Assembly (NCBI RefSeq): GCF_000429605.1
Contig: NZ_KE386925.1
Location: forward strand, 248,001 to 312,000
Direction: 5' to 3'
Length of the DNA: 64,000 bases
Source of the DNA: Azonexus hydrophilus DSM 23864
GTDB lineage: Bacteria; Pseudomonadota; Gammaproteobacteria; Burkholderiales; Rhodocyclaceae
Under the pieces are notes generated by a model. It had not been told where the DNA came from and ran no database searches. It saw only the letters and a list, made by a program, of their open reading frames with translations. Each line of letters opens with the position of its first letter. The stretch's first letter is position 1. This document shows positions 54,004 to 63,176 of the stretch, one piece after another. A program made the position numbers and the translations under genes.

Positions 54004-55713
54004 ATGCGCCTGCTGCCCCACTGGGCCTCACCCTATCCCCGCCAGCACCTGGGCAGCGACGTCCTGGCCGGCATCATCGTCACCATCCTGGTCATTCCGC
54101 AGAGCCTCGCCTACGCGCTGCTCGCCGGGCTGCCGCCGCAGGCCGGACTCTACGTTTCCATCCTGCCGGTGATCGCCTACGCGTTGTTCGGCAGCAGCAT
54201 GGTGCAGGCGGTCGGCCCGGTGGCGATCACCGCGATCATGACCTACTCGGTGCTGGCGCCGATTGCAGCACCGGGTTCGCCGGCCTACATCGGGCTGGCG
54301 GCAGTCGTCGCACTCGGCTCGGGTGTCCTGCTGGTGCTCTGCGGCAGCCTGCGCCTGGGTTTCCTGGCCAATCTGCTGAGCCGGCCGGTGATCGCCGGTT
54401 TCATTTCCGGTTCGGCCGTGCTCATCGTCTTCAGCCAGTTGAAACATTTCTTTGGCGTGGCCCCTCAGGGCAGCGATGCGGCCACGGTCATCCGGGCGCT
54501 GCTCGCCGACGGACGGCTGGACATGGCCAGCGCCATCGGCCTGACGGCCGTCGCCATCCTCGGTTTTGCCCGCCTCTGGCTGGCCGGCCTGCTGGAACGC
54601 TGCGGCCTTTCGCCTGCCGCCGGCGGCTTCGTCGTCCGCCTGTTTCCGCTGCTGGTCGTGCTCGGCGCCACGGCGGCGGTGATCGCCGGCGATCTCGACC
54701 GGCTGCATGGTGTCGCGGTGGTCGGCCGCATCGCCGAAGGCCTGCCTGGCCTCACACCCTTCCTGCCGGCGGCCGGTGAACTTCAGCAACTGGCCCTGCC
54801 GATCCTGCTGGTGGCGCTGATCGGCATGGTCCAGAACATTTCCATGGGCCAGGCACTGGCCATCCGCCGCCGCGAACGCCTCGACGCCAATGCCGAGTTG
54901 CGCGGCCTGGGCTGCGCCAACATCGTGGCCGCCTTTTCCGGCGGCATGCCGGTCGGCGGCGGCGTATCGCGGACTGCCGTCAATGTCGCTGCCGGCGCAC
55001 AAACACCGCTGGCCAGCATCATCTCGGCCTTGGCCATGCTCCTGGTCGTTGCCGGTGCGGCGCCCTTGCTCGCCCGTCTGCCGCTGGCTGTCCTGGCCGC
55101 CAGCATCATCGTCGCTGCGGTCAGCATGATCGACCTGCGCAGCCTGCGCCAGGCCTGGCGTTACGACCGGGCCGACGGACTCGCTGCCCTGGGCACGGCA
55201 GTCGGCGTCTTCGTGCTTGGCCTGGAAGCCGGCATCGGGCTGGGCATCCTGTTCTCGCTGGCGACCCTGCTCTATCGCGCCAGCACGCCGCATATCGCGG
55301 TCATCGGCCGGATTCCGGACAGCGAGCATTTCCGCAATGTCGAACGCTACGCAGTCGAAACCCTGCCCGGCACGCTCTTCCTGCGCATCGACGAAAGCCT
55401 GTTCTTCGGCAATCTGCATGCGCTGGAAAGCCGCCTGGCGAGCGAACTGGAAAAAGCCGGCGACACCCGGCACGTGGTCCTGATCATGAATGCGGTCAAT
55501 CGCGTCGACACGACTGCGATGGAGGTTCTCAGCGACCTCAACCGCGACCTTTGCGGTCGCGGCATCGCCCTGCACTTCGCCGAAATCAAGGGGCCGGTCC
55601 AGGACCGGCTGATCGGCACACCGCTATGGCAGGAATTGTCGGGACGAGTCTTCCTGTCGGTCAATGACGCCTATACGGCGCTGACCAGCGGAACCCCGCC
55701 CCGGGCGGACTGA
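54004..55713 (+). CDS. SulP-family anion transporter with STAS domain
   Basis: A 569-residue membrane transporter for sulfate, bicarbonate or similar anions. The membrane domain (about 1-410) begins with SDVLAGIIVTILVIPQSLAYALLAG and contains AFSGGMPVGGGVSRTAVNVA. The cytosolic STAS domain is at about 440-560 (LFLRIDESLFFGNLHALE, VVLIMNAVNRVDTTAMEVL). The ion cannot be told from sequence. It is convergent with ppiD, with 2 bases between the stops. Confidence 0.92.
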   Translation: MRLLPHWASPYPRQHLGSDVLAGIIVTILVIPQSLAYALLAGLPPQAGLYVSILPVIAYALFGSSMVQAVGPVAITAIMTYSVLAPIAAPGSPAYIGLAAVVALGSGVLLVLCGSLRLGFLANLLSRPVIAGFISGSAVLIVFSQLKHFFGVAPQGSDAATVIRALLADGRLDMASAIGLTAVAILGFARLWLAGLLERCGLSPAAGGFVVRLFPLLVVLGATAAVIAGDLDRLHGVAVVGRIAEGLPGLTPFLPAAGELQQLALPILLVALIGMVQNISMGQALAIRRRERLDANAELRGLGCANIVAAFSGGMPVGGGVSRTAVNVAAGAQTPLASIISALAMLLVVAGAAPLLARLPLAVLAASIIVAAVSMIDLRSLRQAWRYDRADGLAALGTAVGVFVLGLEAGIGLGILFSLATLLYRASTPHIAVIGRIPDSEHFRNVERYAVETLPGTLFLRIDESLFFGNLHALESRLASELEKAGDTRHVVLIMNAVNRVDTTAMEVLSDLNRDLCGRGIALHFAEIKGPVQDRLIGTPLWQELSGRVFLSVNDAYTALTSGTPPRAD

Positions 55714-55715
55714 AC

Positions 55716-57593
55716 TCAGCGCTCGCTGGTGCTCAGCGCCTTCTCGTTGATTTCCACCTTGTAACGCTTGCGCAGGGCATCCAGGTACATCTGGATGTCG
55801 TCCTGGGCAGCCAGCGTACGCAACTGGCCGATCAGACCCTGGCGACGCACGTCGTCGAGCTTCTCGCCGGCTTCGACCTTGTTCAGGCGATACAGCGCGT
55901 AACCGGCGCCGGGCAGTTCGACACCGACGTAGGACGGCAAGGCGTCGGTGCGCATGCGGAACACCGGCTGCACGGCCTGCGGCGGCAACTGCCGGGCATC
56001 CATGCGCGAAACGCGACGCGACGCGCCCCAGACCTGCTTGTCGTCACCGGACTGCAGCGCAGCCAGGCGGGCTTCGCCGTCGGCCTTGACCAGCTTCATC
56101 GCTTCGCGCTCGGTCAGCATGCGCTCGATCACCGGCTTCATTTCCTCGAAGGGCTGCAGCGCAGCGGCCTTGTACTCGACGATGCGGGCAGCGACCAGCG
56201 TGTTCGGCGCAACCTCGACGGCTTCGGTATTGCGCTTGTTCTTGACGGCGTCGTCGGAAAACAGGGCTTCCAGCAGCTTGGCGTTGGCCAGCGGGCCGTT
56301 GGCCGGATTGGGCTGGCGACCCAGCCAGTCGCTCTGCTGGATTTTCAGCTTGAACTGTTCGGCGGCCGGTTGCAGGCTGTCGGCTTGCTCGTAGACGATA
56401 TTGCTGAAGGCTTCGGCAGCTTCGGCAAACTTGCGGCCGGCTGCGGCCGCCTTGAGTTCGGCCACGATCTCGCCGCGCACTTCGGCCAGCGGCTTTTCCT
56501 TGGCGGCGCGGATGGCGGCCAGCTTGATGATGTGGAAACCGAAATCGGATTCAACGATGCCGGAAACTTCGCCTTCCTTCATGCCGAAGGTGGCGTCCTC
56601 GAACGGCTTGACCATCATGCCGCGACCGAAGAAGCCCAGGTCACCGCCCTGGCCGGCCGAACCCGGATCGTCGGAATGCTGGCGGGCCAGTTCGGCAAAG
56701 GCCGCCGGCTTCTTCTGCACTTCCCTGAGGACCTCTTCCGCCTTGGCCCGGGCCTTGTCCTTGCCTAGGGTTTCCGAAGCGATCAGGATGTGGCTGGCAC
56801 GGCGTTCCTCGGGCTGCTGGTAGCGCGCCTTGTGGCCGTCGTACCAGGACTGGACCTCGGCATCACTGACTTCGACCGCCATGCCTTCCTGGCTGAGGAC
56901 GACGAATTCGGCGCGGGCCTGGTCCGGCGTCTGGAACTGCTGGCTGTTTTCGTCGTAGAACTTGCGGGCGGCATCGTCGGCCAGCTTGACCTTGGCCAGG
57001 TAGCTGCCGGCCGGCAGGATCAGTTCCTGAATCTGGCGCTGTTCGGTCTGCAGGGCCAGGATGCGTTCGCCGACGGTGGTCGACAGCATGCCGGTCTGAC
57101 CGATGGTGCCGGCCAGTTGCTGCAGGGTCAGATCCTGGCGGACCTGGGCTTCGAAGCCGGCCGGGCTCAGGCCCTGGGCGCGCAACAGGGCTTCGTAGCG
57201 CTCATTGGAGAACTGACCGTCCTGCTGGAAGGCCTCGATCCCGGCAATGCTGTTACGCACCGCGTCGTCGGTCACGAACAGGCGACGCTGGGCCGCTTCC
57301 AGGGCCAGCAGGCGACGATCGATGACGTCGTCGAGGATGGCCTTGCGGAACTCGGGGTTGTCGAGCATCTTCGGATCGACCTGGCCGAGCTGGTTGCGCA
57401 GGCGCTCCTGCTGCTCGCGCATGACCTGCTGGAATTCCTGTTGCGAAATCCCGACACCGCCAACGGTGGCAACATCGGCACCACCAGCGCCATCACTGAC
57501 GTAGGATTCGAGACCGAAGAAGGCAAACGGGAGGGCGATCAGCACCAGGAACACCTGGACGATCTTCTTGTTGTTGCGGACTGCGTCGAACAT
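55716..57593 (-). CDS. ppiD: Periplasmic folding chaperone / peptidyl-prolyl isomerase PpiD
   Basis: A 625-residue inner-membrane-anchored chaperone. One N-terminal membrane segment (about 12-32, VQVFLVLIALPFAFFGLESYV) is followed by a SurA-like N domain (about 40-230), a parvulin domain (about 255-365: ASHILIASE, FAELARQHSDDPGSAGQGGD) and a C-terminal chaperone region. It helps newly exported proteins at the Sec translocon. Confidence 0.93.
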   Translation of the reverse strand: MFDAVRNNKKIVQVFLVLIALPFAFFGLESYVSDGAGGADVATVGGVGISQQEFQQVMREQQERLRNQLGQVDPKMLDNPEFRKAILDDVIDRRLLALEAAQRRLFVTDDAVRNSIAGIEAFQQDGQFSNERYEALLRAQGLSPAGFEAQVRQDLTLQQLAGTIGQTGMLSTTVGERILALQTEQRQIQELILPAGSYLAKVKLADDAARKFYDENSQQFQTPDQARAEFVVLSQEGMAVEVSDAEVQSWYDGHKARYQQPEERRASHILIASETLGKDKARAKAEEVLREVQKKPAAFAELARQHSDDPGSAGQGGDLGFFGRGMMVKPFEDATFGMKEGEVSGIVESDFGFHIIKLAAIRAAKEKPLAEVRGEIVAELKAAAAGRKFAEAAEAFSNIVYEQADSLQPAAEQFKLKIQQSDWLGRQPNPANGPLANAKLLEALFSDDAVKNKRNTEAVEVAPNTLVAARIVEYKAAALQPFEEMKPVIERMLTEREAMKLVKADGEARLAALQSGDDKQVWGASRRVSRMDARQLPPQAVQPVFRMRTDALPSYVGVELPGAGYALYRLNKVEAGEKLDDVRRQGLIGQLRTLAAQDDIQMYLDALRKRYKVEINEKALSTSER

Positions 57594-57670
57594 GAGCAGA
57601 AAATCCTTCGAATTCGTTCAGAACGGCAAGGCGAAGCTTGCCCAAAAAGGGGCAATGATACCGTAGTTGC

Positions 57671-59095
57671 TCATTTGGCGCCCCCGAACAGCAGCCCCAG
57701 ACGGCGAACGGCATCGTCGATTTCCGGGGTGTGCGGATTGCCGCAATTCAGGCGCAGGCAATTGCGGTACATGCCGCTGGCCGAGAACAGCGCTCCCGGC
57801 ACATAGGAAAGCTTCTCGCGCAGCGCCCGCCCATGCAGTTGCGTGGTGTCGATGTGCTCGGGCAATTCGACCCACAGCACATAACCGCCCTGCGGCTGGG
57901 CAATGCGCGTGCTCGCCGGAAAATAGCGGGACACCGCCGCCTGCATGGCCTCCACCTGGTGCCGGTAACTGCGCCGCAAACCGCGCAGGTGGCGCTCCAT
58001 GGCACCGGATTCCAGATACTCCGCCAGCACCATCTGGGTCAGCGGGTTGGTGCCGCCGCTGGTGATCGTCTTCTGCAGCGCCACCGCCTGGCGGTAACGG
58101 CCGCTGGCGACGAAACCGATGCGCAAGGACGGCGACAAACATTTTGAGAACGAGGCGCAGAGCATCACGTTGCCAGCCGTATCGAAGGCCTTCAACGGCC
58201 ACGGTCGCTCGTCGGAAAAATGAAGGTCGCCGTAAATGTCGTCCTCGATCACCGCGATGCCGCGTGCCGCCGTCAATACCGCCAGGCGGCGCTTCTTGTC
58301 GTCGGGCATCAGGCTGCCCAGCGGGTTGCTGCCGTTGGCGACCAGCAGACAGGCGGCGATGCCGCCGTTGCGCGAGGCCAGTTCCAGCGCCTCGACCGAC
58401 ATGCCAGTGCGCGGATCGCAGGGAATTTCCAGCGCCTTCAAACCCAGGGTCTCGAGCAACTGCAGCATCAGGTAATAGCCGGGCGACTCGACGGCGACCG
58501 TATCGCCTGGCTTGGTCACCGCCCGCAAACAGAGATTGAGCGCCTCGGTGCAGGAATTGGTGATGATGAATTCCTCCGGCGCCAACGGCCCGCCCCAGGC
58601 CAGCGAGCGGCGCACCAGCTGGCGCACCAGCGCCGGCTGATCCATATTGACGTGACTGTCCACCTCCAGCAGATGCGGATGACGCCGGGCGACCCCGGCG
58701 TAGAGGCGATGCAGCGCCGCAATCGGCAGCAGGGAATTGGCCGGCAAGGCCGCCGACAGCGGCGCCACGTCCGGACGGGCGCCGGCCTGCAGCACATGCA
58801 CCAGGCGTTGCGAGATATCGACCGGCATCGGCGCATCCGGCGTCGACCGCGTTTGCGGTTCGCTGCGCACGACCGGTGCCGGACGGACGAAATAACCGGA
58901 TTGCGGCCGGGCCTCGACCAGCCCGCGCTCCTCGAGCTGGCGCAGCGCCTGCACCACGGTGGACACCGACAACCGCCGCTCCTGTGCCAGACGGCGCACC
59001 GATGGCAGGCGTTCGCCGTGCGACAGGATGCCGCCGCTGATCATGCCGGCCAGTTCGCCGGCCAGTTTCTCGTAACGAAGGGGTTCAACGGCCAT
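57671..59095 (-). CDS. MocR-type transcriptional regulator (GntR-aminotransferase fusion)
   Basis: A 474-residue regulator. Residues 1-75 form a GntR winged helix (LPSVRRLAQERRLSVSTVVQ). Residues about 95-470 form a fold-type I aminotransferase with the PLP lysine in CASFSKCLSPSLRIGF and the VANGSNPLGSLMP, VIEDDIYGDLHF segments. MocR proteins use PLP or an amino acid as effector and usually control a divergent gene, here the DUF2917 gene. Direct repeats in the spacer are the probable binding sites. Confidence 0.92.
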   Translation of the reverse strand: MAVEPLRYEKLAGELAGMISGGILSHGERLPSVRRLAQERRLSVSTVVQALRQLEERGLVEARPQSGYFVRPAPVVRSEPQTRSTPDAPMPVDISQRLVHVLQAGARPDVAPLSAALPANSLLPIAALHRLYAGVARRHPHLLEVDSHVNMDQPALVRQLVRRSLAWGGPLAPEEFIITNSCTEALNLCLRAVTKPGDTVAVESPGYYLMLQLLETLGLKALEIPCDPRTGMSVEALELASRNGGIAACLLVANGSNPLGSLMPDDKKRRLAVLTAARGIAVIEDDIYGDLHFSDERPWPLKAFDTAGNVMLCASFSKCLSPSLRIGFVASGRYRQAVALQKTITSGGTNPLTQMVLAEYLESGAMERHLRGLRRSYRHQVEAMQAAVSRYFPASTRIAQPQGGYVLWVELPEHIDTTQLHGRALREKLSYVPGALFSASGMYRNCLRLNCGNPHTPEIDDAVRRLGLLFGGAK

Positions 59096-59105
59096 GGGTC
59101 ACCAA

Positions 59106-59215
59106 TACAGTTGTCATTCAAACAGACCAGCACAGTTGGCAACAAAGAAAACTGTAATGGTCACAATTTTGTTTTTGTGTGACTGTATCAGTATTTCTTT
59201 CGCCCCTAAACTGTG
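59106..59215. promoter_or_regulatory. Candidate MocR operator region with repeated ACTGT motifs
   Basis: The divergent spacer holds ACTGTA at 59151 and 59182, exactly 31 bases apart (three helical turns), ACTGTG at 59210, and inverted copies TACAGT at 59106 and CACAGT at 59131. GTCACA (59160-59165) and TGTGAC (59178-59183) form an extra dyad. Same-face direct repeats are typical of MocR operators. Confidence 0.6.
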
Positions 59216-59239
59216 CGTGCATACAGAAAGGAGATGCAC

Positions 59240-59563
59240 ATGAAGATCGATCTTGGTGAAAGGGAACTCCAGCTGCGGGAACACTGCCCGCTCCGCCTCT
59301 CGGACGCATCGGGCATCATCGTCCGCTGCACGCGTGGCGTCCTGTGGATGACGATTACCGGCGACGCCGGCGACATCGTGCTGGCCAGCGGCGAAAGCTA
59401 TCGCGTGCGCGGTGCCGGCCGCATCGTCATCGAAAGCATCGGCGGTGACGCGGCGGTCCGCTTCGAACACAGCGCCAGCGTCCGCCTGGTCCGCGCCATT
59501 ACCCAGATCGGCGACAAAATGCGGCACGCCGCAGCCATGGCGGTCGGCCGCCTGACGACCTGA
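59240..59563 (+). CDS. DUF2917 domain protein
   Basis: A 107-residue protein of a small beta-sandwich type. It has the DUF2917-like segment LRLSDASGIIVRCTRGVLWM followed by TITGDAGDIVLASGESYRVR. The C-terminus adds a helix (ITQIGDKMRHAAAMAVGRL). An AAAGGAG ribosome binding site lies in front. Function unknown; genes of this family are often next to MocR regulators, as here. Confidence 0.8.
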   Translation: MKIDLGERELQLREHCPLRLSDASGIIVRCTRGVLWMTITGDAGDIVLASGESYRVRGAGRIVIESIGGDAAVRFEHSASVRLVRAITQIGDKMRHAAAMAVGRLTT

Positions 59564-59568
59564 GCGAA

Positions 59569-60177
59569 TCAGGTCCCGAGATAGCGGCCAGCCTTGTGGT
59601 TGGCCGCCAGCACCAGATTCAGCGCCAGCGCCCCGACAATCGACAGGGCCACGGTAAACGGGTCGCGGATGTACAGGCCGGCGACCAGGATCAGCACGTC
59701 GGCCGCCATCTGCACCTTGCCCGCCGGCCAGCCGCGCGTGTTCTGCAGGTAGAGCGCGAGCACGCCGAGGCCACCAAGACTGGCCTTGTGGCGGATGATC
59801 ATCAACAGACCGACACCGATCAGAAAACCGCCCATGACGGCGGCGAACAGGCGGTCGACACTCTCCAGCGCGATCACCTGCGGCAACACCGCCGTGTAGA
59901 TCGACAGCAGGCCGACACAGAAAAAGGTCTTCAGCGTGAATACCATTCCCATCGCCCGCCAGGCAAAGACGTAGAACGGCAGGTTGATCAGGAACACGAC
60001 CCAGGCCATCGGCCAGTCGTAGAGGTAATGCACCAGGAAGGCCAGGCCGACGGTACCGCCGGTGAGCAGACCGGCATGCTGGAACAGCATCACGGCGAAG
60101 GCGACGAACATCGGCGCCACCAGCAGGGCCTGGGCGTCCTCGAACAAACTGTGGCGGGTAACCTGCTCGGGCTTCAT
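59569..60177 (-). CDS. YitT family membrane protein
   Basis: A 202-residue integral membrane protein with five or six helices (ALLVAPMFVAFAVMLFQ, AWVVFLINLPFYVFAW, AAVMGGFLIGVGLLMII). The segments GLLTGGTVGLAFLVHYL and HKASLGGLGVLALYL fit the YitT family. Transport substrate unknown. Its start overlaps the malonyl-CoA decarboxylase stop by 4 bases (ATGA), which suggests a shared role, perhaps in malonate or a related acid. Confidence 0.85.
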   Translation of the reverse strand: MKPEQVTRHSLFEDAQALLVAPMFVAFAVMLFQHAGLLTGGTVGLAFLVHYLYDWPMAWVVFLINLPFYVFAWRAMGMVFTLKTFFCVGLLSIYTAVLPQVIALESVDRLFAAVMGGFLIGVGLLMIIRHKASLGGLGVLALYLQNTRGWPAGKVQMAADVLILVAGLYIRDPFTVALSIVGALALNLVLAANHKAGRYLGT

Positions 60178-61511
60178 GCGCTGACGACGTTGCGGGCCAG
60201 CCGACGCACGGCCGCCGACATGGCGATCCGTCCGCTGCTGGCAAAGGCTTCGAGATTGCTCTCGATTTCCTCGGGGTCATAGCAGTAATTGACCATCATC
60301 CCGAACGACTGGGCAAAACCCTTGGCCGAATTGTCGGCGAGGAAATTCAGACGCTCGACCCGGGCACCGTTGCCCAGATGGAAGCGCGACACCGGATCGT
60401 AGGGCGGCCCCTCGGCCTGCCCGCCGCGTTTGGCACTGGCCAGGTAACGCGCGGTCAGGCGGGTCAGCGGGTCGCGCAGCCGGCGGACCATCTCCCGGTC
60501 CGCCGCCCAGGCGCCGTCGCTCAAGGCGTCCAGCGACAAGGGAATGCCGGCCTCGGCCAGCGCCTCGGGGTTCCGGCGCAGCCAGCTGGCCAGCGCCGGA
60601 ATCGGCGACAGCGTGGCGAACTTGTCGAGCTTGGGGAAATCGCGCTTGAGGTCGTCGATCACGCGCTTGAGCAGGAAACTGCCGAAGGACACGCCGCGCA
60701 GGCCGACCTGGGTGTTGGAAATGGAATAGAAAATGGCGGTGTCGGCCTTGCGGTTGTCGAACACCGGTGCGTGCTCGTCGAGCAGTTCCTGGACATTGCC
60801 GGCCAGATGGTCGGTCAGCGCCACCTCGACGAAGATCAGCGGCTCGGCCGGCATGCGCGGATGGAAGAAGGCATACAGGCGGCGGTCGGAATCGAGACGG
60901 TTCTTCAGGTCGGCCCAGGACTGGATTTCGTGCACGGCCTCGTATTCGATCAGCTTTTCCAGCAGCGACGCCGGCGTATTCCAGGTCAGCCGCTGCAGCT
61001 CAAGAAAACCGACGTCGAACCAGGCGTTCAGCCGCGACTCCAGTTCGCGGTCAAGGACCGCCAGCTCGCGGTCGTTTTCCAGATAACGCAAGAGGTCGGC
61101 GCGCAGATCGACGAGGAACTTGACGCCCTGCGGAATGGCGTTGAACTGGGTCATGATGCGGATGCGCGAGGAGCGCATGGCGATGCGCAAGGCGGCTTCG
61201 GCCCGCCACTGGCCGTCGCTGCCGACCGCCGCCTGGTAGGCCGCATGCGCCGCCGCCACCTTGGCCGGATCCGGCCCGAATTCGAGTGCGATCAGCTTCA
61301 AAAACTGCTGCCGGCCGGCATCGTCCAGCCCCAGATAGGTTTCCGCCAGCCGCGCCGCCCGCGCCCGCGCCGACACCTCGCCGCCCTGCCCGGCCGCGCA
61401 TTCGCGCAACTGCGCCCGCAGGCGTTCGATGCCACGCGCATTCAGCGGCGCCGGCCGGGCATCCGGGGCAATCAGGGAACGCAATTTTCCAACCAGGCCA
61501 TCGTTCGTCAT
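60174..61511 (-). CDS. Malonyl-CoA decarboxylase
   Basis: A 445-residue enzyme converting malonyl-CoA to acetyl-CoA and CO2. The N-terminal helical domain covers about residues 1-150. The catalytic GNAT-like domain has FFHPRMPAEPLIFVEVALT, NTQVGLRGVSFGSFLLKRV and FATLSPIPALASWL containing the catalytic Ser. The C-terminal region has PVSRFHLGNGARVERLN, MVNYCYDPEEIESN. The start at MTNDGLVGKL follows GGAGGAG. A longer frame upstream is not supported. Confidence 0.93.
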   Translation of the reverse strand: MTNDGLVGKLRSLIAPDARPAPLNARGIERLRAQLRECAAGQGGEVSARARAARLAETYLGLDDAGRQQFLKLIALEFGPDPAKVAAAHAAYQAAVGSDGQWRAEAALRIAMRSSRIRIMTQFNAIPQGVKFLVDLRADLLRYLENDRELAVLDRELESRLNAWFDVGFLELQRLTWNTPASLLEKLIEYEAVHEIQSWADLKNRLDSDRRLYAFFHPRMPAEPLIFVEVALTDHLAGNVQELLDEHAPVFDNRKADTAIFYSISNTQVGLRGVSFGSFLLKRVIDDLKRDFPKLDKFATLSPIPALASWLRRNPEALAEAGIPLSLDALSDGAWAADREMVRRLRDPLTRLTARYLASAKRGGQAEGPPYDPVSRFHLGNGARVERLNFLADNSAKGFAQSFGMMVNYCYDPEEIESNLEAFASSGRIAMSAAVRRLARNVVSA

Positions 61512-61671
61512 CGGCTTCTCTCCTCCCCCGGCATTTTGCCCGAGAAGCCAGACTGAGTCAGCCTCGGCACCTGGCGGCTTTTTCATGGAATCTGTCCGCG
61601 CTTGCAATCGCCATGCCGCCGACAAGGCTCTATCATCATTCGACAATATTCATTCAACAAGGAGACAGCAG

Positions 61672-62133
61672 ATGTCAGCATTTCAGGATTTCTACCCGGA
61701 GAACGTCGCGCACTGCTACGGCTGCGGCCGGCTGAACGAGCACGGCCACCAGATCAAGACCTATTGGGACGGCGACGAAACCGTGACCCGCTTCACTCCA
61801 CGCCCCGAACACACGGCCATTCCCGGCTACGTCTATGGCGGCCTGCTGGCTTCGCTGATCGACTGCCACGGCACCGGCTCGGCCGCCGCCGCGATGTATC
61901 GTGCTGAGAACCGGCCGATGGACAGCGAACCGCCCTTCCGTTTCGTCACCGCCTCGCTGCACGTCGATTACCTGAAGCCGACCCCGCTCGGCCCGGAACT
62001 GGAAATCCGCGGCCGGATCAAGGAGATTCGCGGGCGCAAGGTCATCGTCGAAGCCACGGTCTACGCCGAAGGCGTCGCCACCGCCCGCGGTGAAATCGTC
62101 GCCGCCCAGATGCCGCCCAGCTTCGCCGCCTGA
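61672..62133 (+). CDS. PaaI-type hotdog thioesterase
   Basis: A 153-residue single-domain hotdog enzyme. The N-terminus has a CYGCGRLNEHGHQIKTYW segment of the kind found in many acyl-CoA thioesterases, then the catalytic helix region VYGGLLASLIDCHGTGSA. The later strands (FRFVTASLHVDYLKPTPLG) close the fold. A GGAGACAG ribosome binding site is present. It is divergent from malonyl-CoA decarboxylase, so both may act on short acyl-CoAs. Confidence 0.86.
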   Translation: MSAFQDFYPENVAHCYGCGRLNEHGHQIKTYWDGDETVTRFTPRPEHTAIPGYVYGGLLASLIDCHGTGSAAAAMYRAENRPMDSEPPFRFVTASLHVDYLKPTPLGPELEIRGRIKEIRGRKVIVEATVYAEGVATARGEIVAAQMPPSFAA

Positions 62134-62150
62134 ACCTCGGCAACACATCG

Positions 62151-62185
62151 TTACAGATACCCCCTGTAAAAAGACGGGGGGTATC
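62151..62185 (+). promoter_or_regulatory. Two mutually exclusive hairpins before the TerB/DUF697-like gene
   Basis: GATACCCCC (62156-62164) pairs perfectly with GGGGGTATC (62177-62185) across a 12-base loop. The overlapping TTACAG (62151-62156) and CTGTAA (62164-62169) form a second, shorter stem, and both cannot exist together. It could be a terminator of the thioesterase gene, an attenuator, or a protein operator of the C-tract/G-tract type. Confidence 0.5.
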
Positions 62186-62223
62186 GGCACAATGCAGCCA
62201 TCCCAACCTCGTAGAAAAAAGCC

Positions 62224-63171
62224 ATGACCCCGGAAAACGCCGTCCTGACCATCAGCCTGTTCGCCGCCTTCGCCGATGGCAGCAATGACGACCGCGAACG
62301 CGAGCACATCCGTCGCTTCGCCGAATCGATGGGCGCCGACGCGCCGGAACTGCCGAAGCTCTACCAGGACGTGCTGTTCAAGCGGGTCACGCTGGACGCC
62401 GCCGTGCAGGCACTGGGCGAACTCGGCCAGCGCCAGTTCGCCTACGAAATGGCCGTCTGCGTCTGCGATGCCGACGGTGTCCAGACGGCGGCCGAGCAGG
62501 CCTTCCTGGCCAATCTGAAAACCCGTCTCGGCCTCGAAGGCGACGCCGAAGTCACCGCCTTTGCCAGCCAGGCCGACACGCTCGCCGCCACCGCCGCTGC
62601 CGCCGCACCGGTTGCCGTCGCGGCCGCCGCCAGCGCGCAGCCGGTGGTCAACGAAGCCGAACTCGACAAATCCATCCTCAACTATTCCATCCTCAACGGC
62701 GCCCTCGAACTGCTGCCGCAATCCTGGGCCTCGGTGGCGATCATTCCGCTGCAGGTGAAGATGGTCTACCGCATCGGCAAGGCCTACGGCGTCGAACTCG
62801 ACCAGGGCCACATCCGCGAATTCCTGGCCACCGTCGGCGTCGGCCTGACCTCGCAGTACCTCGAACAATTCGGCCGCAAGCTGCTCGGCGGCCTGCTCGG
62901 CAAGATGGCCGGCAAAACCGCCGGCAAGATCGGCCGCGCCGCGACCGGCATGGCCTTCTCGTTTGCCAGCACCTATGCCCTCGGCCAGGTTGCCAAGCGT
63001 TATTACGCCGGTGGCCGCCAGATGAGCACGCAGCTGCTGCAGGAAAGCTTCCAGGGCCTGCTCGGCCCGGCCAAGCAGATGCAGACCCAGTATCTGCCGC
63101 AGATCCAGCAACGCGCGCAAAGCCTGGACGCCACCCAGATCATGAACCTGGTCCGGGGCGGCGGCGTCTGA
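62224..63171 (+). CDS. TerB-like/DUF697 membrane-associated protein
   Basis: A 315-residue protein. Residues 1-105 form a helical TerB/DUF533-like domain (FAAFADGSNDDREREHIRRF, DADGVQTAAEQAFL). An Ala/Val-rich linker (about 115-145) leads to a region like DUF697 of YcjF: KMVYRIGKAYGVELDQGHIR, FLATVGVGLTSQYLEQFGRK, then a Gly/Lys/Ala-rich helical segment and SFASTYALGQVAKRYYAGG. The role is unknown. It is 5 bases before the metallo-hydrolase lipoprotein gene. Confidence 0.72.
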   Translation: MTPENAVLTISLFAAFADGSNDDREREHIRRFAESMGADAPELPKLYQDVLFKRVTLDAAVQALGELGQRQFAYEMAVCVCDADGVQTAAEQAFLANLKTRLGLEGDAEVTAFASQADTLAATAAAAAPVAVAAAASAQPVVNEAELDKSILNYSILNGALELLPQSWASVAIIPLQVKMVYRIGKAYGVELDQGHIREFLATVGVGLTSQYLEQFGRKLLGGLLGKMAGKTAGKIGRAATGMAFSFASTYALGQVAKRYYAGGRQMSTQLLQESFQGLLGPAKQMQTQYLPQIQQRAQSLDATQIMNLVRGGGV

Positions 63172-63176
63172 GCCCG

